Shown here piece after piece: positions 11,055 to 21,100 of a stretch of DNA of 64,000 bases; positions within the stretch are counted from its first letter, which is position 1; every line of letters starts with the position of its first letter. This stretch comes from Vicugna pacos (lineage: Eukaryota > Chordata > Mammalia > Artiodactyla > Camelidae). Position numbers and translations under genes: made by a program. Location: the NCBI RefSeq assembly GCF_048564905.1, contig NC_133019.1, forward strand, positions 12,814,501 through 12,878,500. The letters are read 5' to 3'. The notes beneath the pieces were generated by a model, which was given only the letters and a program-made list of their open reading frames with translations, was not told the DNA's origin and did not search any database.

Positions 11055-11585
11055 AGTGTCAACTTGACTGGCTAAGGAATACAGGATAGCTGGTAAACAT
11101 CTTTTCTGGCTGTGTCTGTGAGGGTGTGTCTCTGGAGAGATTAGCATGTTAATTGGTGGAGTGAGTAAAGAAGGTTGCCCTCACCAGTGTGGGTGCGCAT
11201 CATCCAATCATTTGAATGGGTAAAACAAAAAGGCAGAGGAAGGGCAAATTGATCTTTCCTCCTGAGCTGGGACATCCATCTTTTTCTGCACTTGTACTGT
11301 GAGGCTCCTGGTTCTGGGGTCTTTGGACTCTGGGACTTACGCCATCTGGGACACACCCCAGTTGATGGGCTTTTGAGTTTGTACTGAGACTTGCACCATT
11401 GGCTTCCCTGGTTCTCAGGCCTTTGAGCTTGGATGAGTTTCCTGGGCCCCTCAGTTTGCAAGTGGCAGATCATGGGACTTCTCAGCCTTCATAATCATGT
11501 GAGCCAATCCCTCATAAGAAACCTCTTTTTATATATCTGTATATATCCTATTGGTTCTATTTGTCTAGAGAATGCTGATTCATAA
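11055..11585 (-). mobile_element. MLT2-type solo LTR (ERVL fossil)
   Basis: In + orientation the sequence reads 'gtcaacttgactggctaagg', 'gtgtgtctctggagagatta', 'gcgcatcatccaatcattt', 'ctgagctgggacatccatc', then 'cctattggttctatttgtc'. This is the reverse complement of an MLT2-type ERVL LTR, essentially end to end, with no internal region next to it. It is an old, placental-wide solo LTR and is diverged. Confidence 0.75.
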
Positions 11586-12160
11586 ATGGGGTGTGTTAAA
11601 AGAATACAGGAGCAGCTTGAAGAGATTCCCACTGGCCAAAGGAGGAAGAGTTTGAGCATCAAACATAACTATATTGTATGTAATGACTGTAATTTATTAT
11701 TAAAAAAAATCAAAAGAGAAAACAATTCCATGAGTCCATAGTAACTAAAAGAAAAACTTGCCACTGTTGAGGAGAATACACTGGTCAAGGCAAAGAAATA
11801 AGCACTTTTTCTTCCTCTTCAGGAAGAACGGTAATGCATTCCCACTGATGAGAGAGAACTCTTCTTTACAGACTAATGTCAGCTAAAACACGTCGAATGA
11901 AAAACAGAAATAGAAAATCATCATTCTGCACCTCCTCCAGTGAAATAATCAATTCAGGCTAAAATCTTGAATGTATGCTGAACTCATCAAGTTGCCAAGG
12001 TGCTACAGAGTGCCAAGAGATTTCTTGCTAATTACAAAGAGAAACAGCATTTCATTACAACTAAGAGATCTCCTAGTCACCACCTTGCCAAGTAATGAAA
12101 CTTAGGATCACCAATAGCAGGACAGCCGGACACTGTGTCTCTCCTGATGTGATGTAATGT
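11586..12160. other. No gene seen
   Basis: A-rich sequence that may belong to the 5' part of the old element at 12161-12955. No coding evidence. Confidence 0.4.
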
Positions 12161-12955
12161 GACATTCTTGTTTCCTCTTTAAAGTGCTCTTGCCAGAAAT
12201 ACTTTAAACATAGCATGAATGTAGCTGAGTGTTTAGACTTAAGTCTTCCAATTTATGGGAAATACAGAAGATAGAGGAACAAAGTTAATGACATTACAAA
12301 GAAACAGTCAGACAAATTCAGAATATGGGACATTCTACAAGACAACTGGTTTGGTCTTTGCAAAAAGTTAACATCATTAAAAAAGAAGTAGGAACATTTT
12401 AGTAGAGTCTAAAGAGTACTTCAGTAACAACCAGGGGCAATGAATAAATGTTTCAATCTTGGTTCAAAAAAGTAATAAACAATAATAAAAAGCTTGTTAA
12501 AGGACAAATGAGGAAATTTGAGCATGGACTGAATACTCAATGATATTATGGTATTATTATTAATTTTCCTAGGTATGATAAGAGTGTTGTGGTCTTTTTT
12601 TTTTTTTGGATAGCTTTTTTTTTTTTTTAATTGAAGTGTGGTCAGTTACACCATGTCAATTCCCGGTGTACAGCACAATGTCCCAGTCATACATGAGTAT
12701 TATGATCTTGTAGAAGCGTGTCCTTATTTTTCAGGATATGCAAGCTGAAGTTGTTTAGAGGAAAAGTGCATGCAATCTGCAACTTCAAAACGGTTAAGCA
12801 TACATATAAGATACATATATAGAGAGAGGAGAGGAAGCAAACATCGCAAAATATTAGCAATTACTGAAACCTAGATAGTAAGTGTAAGGGTGATCATTGT
12901 ACTATTCTTTCAACTTTTCTGTATAATGGGACATTTTTACAGTAAATTAGAAGAA
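12161..12955 (+). mobile_element. Old interspersed element 3' end (probably L1M type), split by a young L1 tail
   Basis: 'gggacattctacaagacaac', 'aaatttgagcatggactg', 'tgtccttatttttcaggata' and 'tactattctttcaacttttc' form a string shared in order with a second copy at 14040-14480, so it is a dispersed repeat. I read it as the 3' end of an old L1M-type element but cannot fix the family. A young L1 3' end interrupts it at 12612-12715. Confidence 0.5.
12612..12715 (-). mobile_element. Young artiodactyl/camelid-type L1 3' end
   Basis: Poly-T then 'aattgaagtgtggtcagtta', 'ggtgtacagcacaatgtccc' and 'cagtcatacatgagta' match the L1 tail also present at 30845-31075 and 41563-41845. Only about 100 bp survive, as expected for extreme 5' truncation. 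Confidence 0.75.
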
Positions 12956-14039
12956 AAAAAGAAGCTGACGTGAAGTCTTGAGTTCATGGGCTACTTTACA
13001 ATAGACCATTTTGACCACATAAAACCCTCAAAAGAGTTTCTTTAGGTCTATTCCCTTGGGTTAGTCTACTTTCTCAGGGAGAATGTTCCAGTCTCCTTCC
13101 TGGAAGGTAAAGTCTAACTTGTCAATATTTTGGCCAATGAAAGGGATGGCGTGTGGAAGAAGACGGATCACTTAATATATAAAGTTTTACTTAAATCCTC
13201 TATTTTTGAGTACAAGAACCCTGGCCCCCAACAATATCTTGTTATCCCCAGGACACAGACCCAGTTTTACTCTCTCCAGAGAATAAACCTCTGGCTTCTT
13301 GCTGCTTAGGGGAAGGACAGTAACCCCGTTGAGCAAAGCTGGAGAGGACATTGGCTTCTCAAACTGACTCTTAACCAATTGTCACATTTTCAGCTTCACT
13401 GTCACCCATGCTTCCAGAGGAAATAGTTGCTGCTAATGTCTGAGCTTTCAGGAGTTCAGTAGTACAAATTAGGGCGTTTCGCGGGTTTCCCCACTGTTGT
13501 TTCAAAATTTATCTTCTCAGGTACCTCCAGTTACTACTGTTTAACCACCTGGAGGCTTTCCAGCTTCCAAAATGTCTTTTGTCTCCTTTGCTATTCTCTT
13601 TGTGGATCTATGCATTTTTTTTTTTAAAAGTGCACTTTAATGCCATTTTATTGGGATTTCAGAAAAGAGCAGAGCTAATGCATGCAATCAATCCCCCAGC
13701 CTTCACTAGAAGCCTTTCTGATGTTCTTTAGTCTCTTTTACCCATATGCTAGTTTGAAAGTTATCCATTCTTAGTGTTCTTTTAATGGGTTATCCTTGAA
13801 ATTTTAATCTTCCTGTTTGATTTAACAAAGTCTAAAGATAAGATAATCAATATTCTCTTCTTCTTCTTGAATAATGCAAAGACTGCAGAATGCTTTCAGT
13901 TTGATCTCTCTCTTCCCATCGTCCATGTTACTTTGGTCTAATATTTTAGTTACTCATTGTTTATAGCACCTCCTCTAAAGTAGTCCCTTCATCAATAATA
14001 TTTCAAAGAGATTTTGGGGGGATTTGTTTTCAAAACCAA
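12956..14039. other. No gene seen; unique or unassigned sequence
   Basis: Only short open frames. No recognised repeat except a poly-T stretch at 13616-13625. Confidence 0.45.
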
Positions 14040-14480
14040 AGATATGAACAAAAATGTTTAACCTCAATCTAGTGATGAGGAAACAAACAGTCCAATCCAG
14101 ATCATTTTACAAGACATCTTTGAACTCTTCAAAAGAAGTCAATGTCAAGAGTTGGGAAGTACTGTTCTCAATGAAAAGAGAGGACAGAGGAAAAACAACT
14201 TGGTGAAATGTGTTGGATCCTGAATTTAAAAGAAAAAAAGAAAAATATGTATAAAAGGCATTTTTTTGGAGAATGGGGAAAATTTGAACATGTAGTATAT
14301 ATTAGATGATGTTAAAGAATTATGTTAATTTTCATAGGTGTGATAGTGGTATTCTGTTTATGCCAAAGTGTCCTTATTCTTAGGAGATGTCTGTTGAAGT
14401 AGTTAGGGTGAAATGTTATGCTGTCTACAATTTTTTAAAATGGTTTCACACACAAACCCCTAACGCATATACATATACAA
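14040..14480 (+). mobile_element. Second copy of the old L1M-like 3' end
   Basis: Shares 'gaggaaacaaacag', 'attttacaagacatc', 'aaatttgaacatgtagta', 'taattttcataggtgtgata' and 'tgtccttattcttaggagat' in order with 12161-12955. Same strand, independently diverged. Confidence 0.5.
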
Positions 14481-15240
14481 ACACCTCCAATCAACCCAAA
14501 CATTAAAAAAACTAAAACTCAGATTTCAGCAAATAGGGAAGCATGAGCATGTCTTACATCTACCTATTGTATTAATCTAGGCTCAGTCAGAAAAACAGAA
14601 GCTACTCTATGTTTTTCAAGTGTGAAAGGCTTTAATGTAGAAAATACAAGGTTTATAAAACTTGGAAGGGCTGGAGAAGCGATCATCTCAGCTTGCACTT
14701 GAAGGAATGAGTCTCAGAAGCTCACCTGTAAGTGGGTACCAACAGGAAGATCACCTACTTGTCTTAGTCTGCAAAACCAATGCGTGTGATTCTTGAGAAA
14801 GTCACCCAGAAGTTGCTTTAAGCCCCAAGTCTGCCTATGCATCTGCCCGCAACTACCAATAGACATCTGGGTTCCAATGCTGGCTGTACCTCTTACTGTG
14901 TAATGATGGACAAGTCATTTGACAAAACCTCAGTTCCTTAGTCAGTTGAATGAATTCAGTCACACAATCTTCTACGTATTATACGCTGTGCCAAACATAA
15001 GAGGGGGGCATGGAGATGAATTAGGTAAAGTCTCTGCACTCAGAGAGCTCTCAGAGATGTCAGTAAATCACTGCACTGCAGGATAGTAAGTGCTATACTC
15101 CAGGAACACACAAAATTTTCTATGATTAATATGGAATTGTCTGTATCCAGAGGAGTGTGAGGGCAGAAGAGGGCATTCAGAGTGACACTGGAGCTGTGCA
15201 GCAGAGCCTACTCTCGTCCTCTCAAATCCATTCTTCTCTT
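14481..15240. other. No gene seen; MIR-like and other old repeat pieces
   Basis: 14855-14960 resembles an antisense MIR ('gggttccaatgctggctgt', 'ggacaagtcatttgacaaa'). 14960-15190 resembles the unassigned ancient repeat seen at 29590-29830 and 33300-33880 ('gtgctatactccaggaac', 'agagggcattcagagtgac'). 14570-14660 may be the edge of an old LTR. Confidence 0.4.
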
Positions 15241-15244
15241 CTTC

Positions 15245-15640
15245 CTGAGTAATATGGCTTGTTCCCAGCTAGGGAATCCAAAATAAAGACTACATTTCCC
15301 ATTCTCCTTTCCAGCTAAGTATAGCTGTGTGATTAGGTTCTGACCAATGACATGTCAGTAAAGTGGTAAGAACAATTTCCAGGATGTGTCTTTAAAGAGA
15401 GGGAACATGCTCTTCTTCCTACTGGCTGGGAGGTGGACTTGATGGCTGGAACTGAAGCAGCTGAAACTTTGACATGAGGCTTTTGTTGAGGAGGATAGTG
15501 CAACAAGACAGAATAAGCCTTGGTTGGTCCATGTTTACATGGGAGAGAAATATAATTCCATTTTGTTTAAGCTATTCTCTTTCTGTTTTTTTTTTGTCAC
15601 TTACAGCTGAGCCTAATCCTAACTAACACAAACTAAGTCT
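15245..15640 (+). mobile_element. LTR-like fossil (ERVL group possible)
   Basis: 'gactacatttcccattctcc', 'gtgtgattaggttctgacca' and the end 'cctaatcctaactaacaca' have the layout of an old ERVL-related solo LTR (LTR16-type by impression). The family is not certain. No internal region adjoins it. Confidence 0.45.
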
Positions 15641-16885
15641 GAAAAAAATAAATATAAGTTCACCAAGGGATACTTCAAACAGAGAGAACAGCAGGTACAA
15701 AGGCTCAGTGTCCTGACAGATGTGGCATGCTCAGGGAATGCCAAGGATTTGAGTGGCAGATGAGGCCGGAAGTGAATAGGCAGGACTGGGGCAGAGAGAC
15801 CTGGCCCAGATGCCTCTCATTATTTCATCTGCACCCCCCACCTAACTTCCCCTGCTTGTTCCAGGATTATTTTATAAAGTGGAAGGTGGGTGGCTCTTTA
15901 ACCCTATAAATGCTGGCCCTTCCCAGGCTGCCTGAGTAGCCCACAGTGGAGCTGTCAAGGGCTTCTCAGGTTCAGGCTGGCAGCTGGACACTGTCCCTGT
16001 CTGGCTGGGGCACAGTGCCTCTGGGCAGTTGAGCAAAAGCAGGACCCTCAGCAGACAAACAAGCTGGTCTCTATTGGTGGGCCAGCCAGCAGGCCTGCAG
16101 GAAGGTTGAAGGTCATGGGGTTTGGGGGGAACTGGGTGAGGAGTTCAGGCCCACACCTTGTAAACCTTTCCAGGAAGTACTTTTCTACTGGGGCAGCACC
16201 CAGATCCTGGGGCACTCATTAACCCTCTGGGTACCAGGAAAGGGCAGGAGGTGAGCACTGGGAGGCAGCTGAGGTCATCCTTCTTTGAACCTCCACGTGG
16301 TATTTACTCAGAGCAATTGTTGCCAGAGGCCTAGATCCTGGACTATTAAGCGGAATGTCTGTTCTCTGTGCCCAGAACTGAGTAGGTGAGCAGCCGGGGT
16401 AGAGGGATGCGGGTTGGAGTCCTAAGGGCGGGGATTGAGGGGTCTCAGCAGAGAGCTGGGGGTGGGAACTAAGAACTAAGGATCTGCTCTCGGAGCACTT
16501 TGGCAGAGTTGCTTCTTCCTCCCGGGATACCTCAGTTTTCTCAGCTGTGAAATGGGGGCAGGAACAGGTCAGCAGGGGAGTGATGGCAGAAGTGGCCGGG
16601 GGAGCTGCTCCTGGGGTCTGGGGAGGGTGGGGGGGCGGAATTTTTACAAAGCAGTTTGAGCTCCACACTCCGTATGATGAAACTGAAGTGAAAAAGGAGC
16701 CCCCCAACCCCCCACAAGGAAGACACCCTTTCTCTCTGAGCCACGTTCACCTAGGTCAGTCCTCCTGAGCCCTGACAGCTCAGTAACCACAGGGAAGGAT
16801 TAACAGGTTTTGGGCAGGTCCCCTGGGAGACGTCCTTTCTTCGCTTCTTCACCCTCACCAGGCCTCCATTCACCTTTCTTCTCAG
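15641..16885 (+). promoter_or_regulatory. APOA5: APOA5 5' region: promoter, putative exon 1 and intron 1
   Basis: Human APOA5 has a short 5' UTR exon upstream of the ATG exon. Here the ATG exon has an acceptor at 'cctttcttctcag', so the 5' UTR continues from an upstream exon. A possible donor is 'gtgagc' at 16386, with a 'tattaag' string about 40 bp upstream near 16344. A separate canonical-looking TATA motif, 'cctataaatg', lies near 15903. 'gaaggtcatggggtttgg' near 16109 looks like a DR1-type nuclear-receptor site (AGGTCA plus a GGGGTT half). APOA5 is known to be PPARalpha-controlled, but linking this particular site to that is inference. The true start site cannot be fixed by eye. Confidence 0.45.
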
Positions 16886-16893
16886 AGTACATC

Positions 16894-18685
16894 ATGGCAA
16901 GTGTGGCTGCATTTCTGACCCGGGCTCTGGTCCTCCTCTCAGGTGGGTCTCCAACCCTGACATCAGTGTGGAGGTGTGGGCGGAGGCTGGACTTAGGGGC
17001 CTGTCCACCTCGGGGGAGGAAACCTGGTCCCTATTCATCCCTTCCCTCTCCACAGTGCTATCAACCACCCAGGCACAGAAAGGCTTCTGGGACTACTTCA
17101 GCCAGAGCAGCGGGGACAAAAGCAGGGTGGAGCAGATCCAGCAGCAGAAGCTGGCCTGGGAGCCCACGTGAGTGGCCAGGAAAAGGGTGTGTGGGCGAAG
17201 GGAGGAGACACCTTGTGGGGTGGGGTGATGCACTGCCGGATTCCCTCAACCTCATGGTCCTCTCTGGGAAGAGAAAAGAGCGGCGCTGGTTCTGCCTATT
17301 ATCCCGGCAGTCCTGGGTTGTTCAGCACCCTCTGCTGGCAGCAGCCTCCTTCTTGACTTCTCTATGGCTGGTGCCTCTTTGCCCAATGAGCTGTGGGACC
17401 TGGGAGCAGTGGAGAGGACCTCCACGCCCCCACCCCAACACTCCCCCCCCCCCCGCGCCCCCACCCCCACCCATCCATTGCTTTCTCCAGAATGAAAGGA
17501 TTGTTCAGGTGCATCTGGGCTTCCCTGGGCAGTGCTGGTCTGAATACACATGTGCCTTGTGTTTGTGCTTCCTGTGGGAGGAGTTGCGGTTGGCTGGGGC
17601 TAGAACTAGAACCCTGGCTCTGGAGCCACGGCCCTGCAGCCTCCGTTTCCCCAGAGGATCAGTGAGCAATGTCTTTGCGGCAGAGGAGATGAGGCGTCTA
17701 GCAGTCTGATGGCCTGATTGTCCCCTTCCCCAGGAGCCTGAAAGGCAGCCTTGAGCAAAACCTCAGCGATATGGACAAGTTCTTGGAAAAACTGGGCCCT
17801 CTGAATGGGCAGGGGAGGGAGCCTCCTGGGCTCCCACAAGACCCGGTGGACATGCGGCAGCTGCTGCAGAAGGAGCTGGAGGAGGTGAGGGAGCGCCTGG
17901 AGCCCTACATGGCGGAGGTGCACAAGCGCGTGGGCTGGAACCTGGAAGGGTTGCGGCGGCAGCTGCAGCCCTACACCTCGGAGCTGATGGAGCAGGTGGC
18001 CTCGCGCGTGCAGGAGCTGCAGGAGCAGTTGCACGCGGTCGGGGAGGACACCAAGGCCCACCTGCTGAGGGGCGTGGACGAGGCGCGGGGCCTGCTGCAG
18101 GAGCTGCAGAACCGCGTGGCGCACCACACCAGCCGCGTCAAGGCGCTCTTCCACCCGTACGCCGAGCGCCTGGTGACAGGCATCGGGCGCCACGTGCAGG
18201 AGCTGCACCGCAGCGTGGCGCCGCACGCCGCCGCCAGCCCCGCACGCCTCAGCCGCTGCGTGCAGGTGCTCTCGAGCAAGCTCACGCGCAAGGCCAAGGC
18301 CCTGCACGCACGCATCCAGCAGAACCTGGACCAGCTGCGCGAAGAGCTCAGCGCCTTTGTCGGTGCCGGTGCGGATGGTGCTGAGGAAGAGGCCCAACCC
18401 GACCCCCAGGTGCTGTCCCAGGAGGTGCGCCAGCGACTCCAGGCTTTCCGCCAGGACACCTTCCTGCAGATCGCCGCCTTCACCCGTGCCATTGACCAGG
18501 AGACCGAGCAGGTCCAGCAGCAGCTGGCGCCGCCCCCGCCAGGTCACAGCGCCTTCGCCCCAGAGTTCCTCCAAGAGGACCCAGACAAGGCCCGGAGTGA
18601 GCTGCAGGCTCGTCTGGACGACCTGTGGGAAGACATCAACTACAGCCTTCATGACCATGGTCTTGGCCATCAGGGGGAGCCCTGA
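16894..18685 (+). CDS. APOA5: Apolipoprotein A-V
   Basis: Coding exons are 16894-16942, 17056-17167 and 17734-18685, all with GT/AG borders and consistent phase, giving 370 aa (human 366). The product is a secreted liver apolipoprotein on VLDL, HDL and chylomicrons that lowers plasma triglyceride by promoting lipoprotein-lipase action with heparan sulphate and GPIHBP1. A signal peptide (residues 1-23) is followed by mature [10 protein letters not shown]; the body is amphipathic-helix repeats such as [17 protein letters not shown]. The basic heparin/receptor-binding stretch is at about residues 225-247 ([20 protein letters not shown]), with the single Cys at 229. The C-terminal [14 protein letters not shown] segment is near residues 319-332. 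Odd point: Arg at position 10 inside the signal hydrophobic stretch, where human has Trp. Intron 3 carries a long C-run (17445-17475). Identity is near certain from protein similarity to human. Confidence 0.97.
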
Positions 18686-20640
18686 GGGTTTCCTTCCCAA
18701 GTCCCAGATCCTTATCTGGGGAGCCAGCAGGCTCAGTCCTGGACAGTGGCCTGTTGGGCAGAGGGTGGAGGGCCCTGCACGGGATAGCTGAGGCCACCGA
18801 AGGGGCTGTCATCCTTGGCATATCCTGCTTCCTGCAATTCCCCATCCAGATGCATTACATTCACCAGGCTTTGTAAACCCGGCTTCCCTTCCTCGTTTGG
18901 GAATCCTGAGTTGCTTCATTCTAGGATGGCGGGAGTGGGGAGGGAGGAGGCACTCAGTGTGTGGATAATTATGTATAAGCCTGTTACCATGGTGCTGGAA
19001 GCCTGTGCCTTTTCGTCCTCTGGCCTGGCTTCAATCACTTCTGGCCACCTGGTGGCCACTGCTACTGCTGGTTCGCAGAGAGGACCTTGTTTCTCCCTAG
19101 GGCTGCCATGACAGCCTCTGTTGGAGGAAGCGAAGGGAGAAAGGAAGAAAGTATGAGGAGTGTGTGTGTATACGTCCCTGCTGGTGGGGACAAATGGTGT
19201 GGGTTACCGTGGGAGGGAGTAGAGCCCGGATTTCCTCACCTAGCTCTACATCTAAACAGCTGACTGAACTCTCCAAACTCTGGAGGCTTCTTAAACCCTC
19301 TGAAGAGCCAACCTTGTGCCCTTCCCATCTCTGGCCCCTCCCTGCTGATTCCTAGGCTGAAGTCTAGACTTCTGACACAAATGAAATAGATGCTTATGAT
19401 GGAAGCTTATTTGCCTGGTGCGACTCTCATGTGGACCATCTCTGAAAGCAGTGGCCTTACTGCTATCCCTAAAGCATATCCACCATCCCCTCCAAACCCT
19501 CGTTGTTCCTTCACATTGACCCCCTCCCGGCCCAGGTTTGTCAGAGGGCTTTTGCTCTGGCTGGGCTGACAGCTGCCTGTCATGCCTGGGGTGTCCCAGG
19601 TTAGAGGTTAGAGACCCTTTCTCTGCACATGCATTGTTCACCCACCTGCTTACCTCAGGACTGTGTGCATGAGGTGCAGGGGCCTGAGGTAGCCTGTCTC
19701 CTTTGTCACCACCGTATCAGATTTTGAATGCCCCTTTTCATGACTGACCTTCTTGGGACCCCCAAACTCTTAACTCCCTATTCCCCATTCTCCATGTACA
19801 GATTCACTTGAGGGCAACCAAGCTCCTTATAGATCCCTGGGAACTCTGAAATTGGGGGCGGGTGAGGTAGAGGGAGGAGGAAAAAGGAAAGGGTAAACAC
19901 ACCCAGGCCAGTACCCTTGGACTGTCCTGTGTGGCACTCTCTCCTCCCAGCTTAGCCCGCAGTGCACAGGGTTCTCAGCACTGCCTCACTCCTGCATAGC
20001 ACGCACCCCACATGAATCTGGCCTCATCATACCTAAAAACTGGACTTCTTCCCTGACACCCTAGATTTAGCAACAGAACTGGGAGAGCGGTGCCCAGGGA
20101 GAGGAGGTGCTGGAAAGGAAAGTTTACCCCCCAAAGAGGTGTTTTTGTTGTTGTTAGTTAGGAAACCAGGAGGAGTGATTCAGCTGGAGTCGGATGTGGT
20201 GGGGATGAGGGGGTGGGAGTGAAAATGAGGGCCATGTATTTGAGGCTGGAATTTGGGCTGGTGTTTACGAGGACAGAAATAGGGAATGAGAAGAACAGGA
20301 AGGGAGAGACTGATGGAGGGACTAAGGGAGGGGGATCTAGAGCCAAAGCAGCGTCTGGCCCAACAGTGGATCCAAGCCATCCCGGGTCAGAGCGCACCTC
20401 CTCGGGGATACCGAGGGACAGCCAGATCCCTTGCCGTCAAGGCTCCTGCAGTCAGACTTGCGGACCAATAGTTAGAATCTAGTGCGACGGAGCTATTGCA
20501 AGGAGCAAAAAACTGTCCTGGGTCTGAGAGGACGTCCTGGAGCGGTGATGCCTGAATTGAGGTGGAGGCAACGTCTGGAACCAGCTGGCTATGGAAATCA
20601 GGATCAAATAATCCCGGAAACTGGGAAACCGTGTCAGGTA
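18686..20640 (+). other. APOA5 3' UTR and APOA5-ZPR1 spacer
   Basis: The APOA5 3' UTR begins at 18686. I found no AATAAA or ATTAAA before the ZPR1 promoter, so the cleavage site probably uses a variant signal and is not placed here. The spacer is moderately GC-rich with no recognised repeat and no supported exon. The short distance between the genes is conserved in mammals. Confidence 0.5.
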
Positions 20641-21100
20641 CGGTTCCCCGAGGGCCCAGAATCCACGGCCTCTTTAAGAAAGGGCAGGGGCGGCAGCTGG
20701 CGGAAGTGCCGGAGGAAGGGGAGGGGCCACAGGGGCAGTAAAAGCCGGAAGTCGGCGCCTGGGTCGCGCGTGGTGGGGATGTCGGCCAGCGGGGCTGTGG
20801 AGCCCGGGCCCCCGGGGGTTGCCGCCCCCTCGCCCGCAGCGGCCCGGGCTCCGGGGCCGGGGCACTTGTTTCGACCTTTCAGCGCCGAGGACGAGGAGCA
20901 GCAGCCCACCGAGATTGAGTCGCTGTGCATGAACTGTTACCGCAACGTGAGGCGGGGGCGCGGCCATGGACACCTGGAGGGTTGGGCTGAGACGGGGTTG
21001 GGGGATTGGGGTCTAGGGGTGGGTTGTGGCGGGGAGAGTCGGCGACCCGGTCAGGTGGGCCCAGCTGGGGACCCGAAGGCGAGGTAGGCCCGGGGGCCGG
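20640..21100 (+). promoter_or_regulatory. ZPR1: ZPR1 CpG-rich promoter
   Basis: The region around the ATG at 20779 is dense in CG dinucleotides and lacks a TATA box, as usual for a housekeeping gene. The frame upstream of the ATG stays open in phase back to 20482, but human ZPR1 starts at the equivalent of 20779 ([13 protein letters not shown]), so this is taken as the start. Confidence 0.7.

Noticed and set aside
1-16000. Search for APOA4 upstream of APOA5
   Set aside because: No APOA4-like exon was seen; in other mammals APOA4 lies roughly 30 kb from APOA5, beyond the left edge of this window.
16810-17709. A 299-codon + frame running through APOA5 exons 2 and 3 and their introns
   Set aside because: It shares the real start codon's frame but reads through good splice sites; the correct protein needs the splices at 16942/17056 and 17167/17734, which restore the human-like sequence.
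17606-18700. A 364-codon open frame on the - strand opposite APOA5 exon 4
   Set aside because: It is the antisense shadow of a GC-rich, Leu/Gln/Glu-rich coding exon, where stop codons are rare by composition. It is Leu/His/Val-rich low-complexity protein with no family resemblance.
20482-20778. In-frame extension upstream of the ZPR1 start
   Set aside because: Open by chance in GC-rich promoter DNA; the human start aligns with 20779 and the upstream residues look like untranslated sequence.
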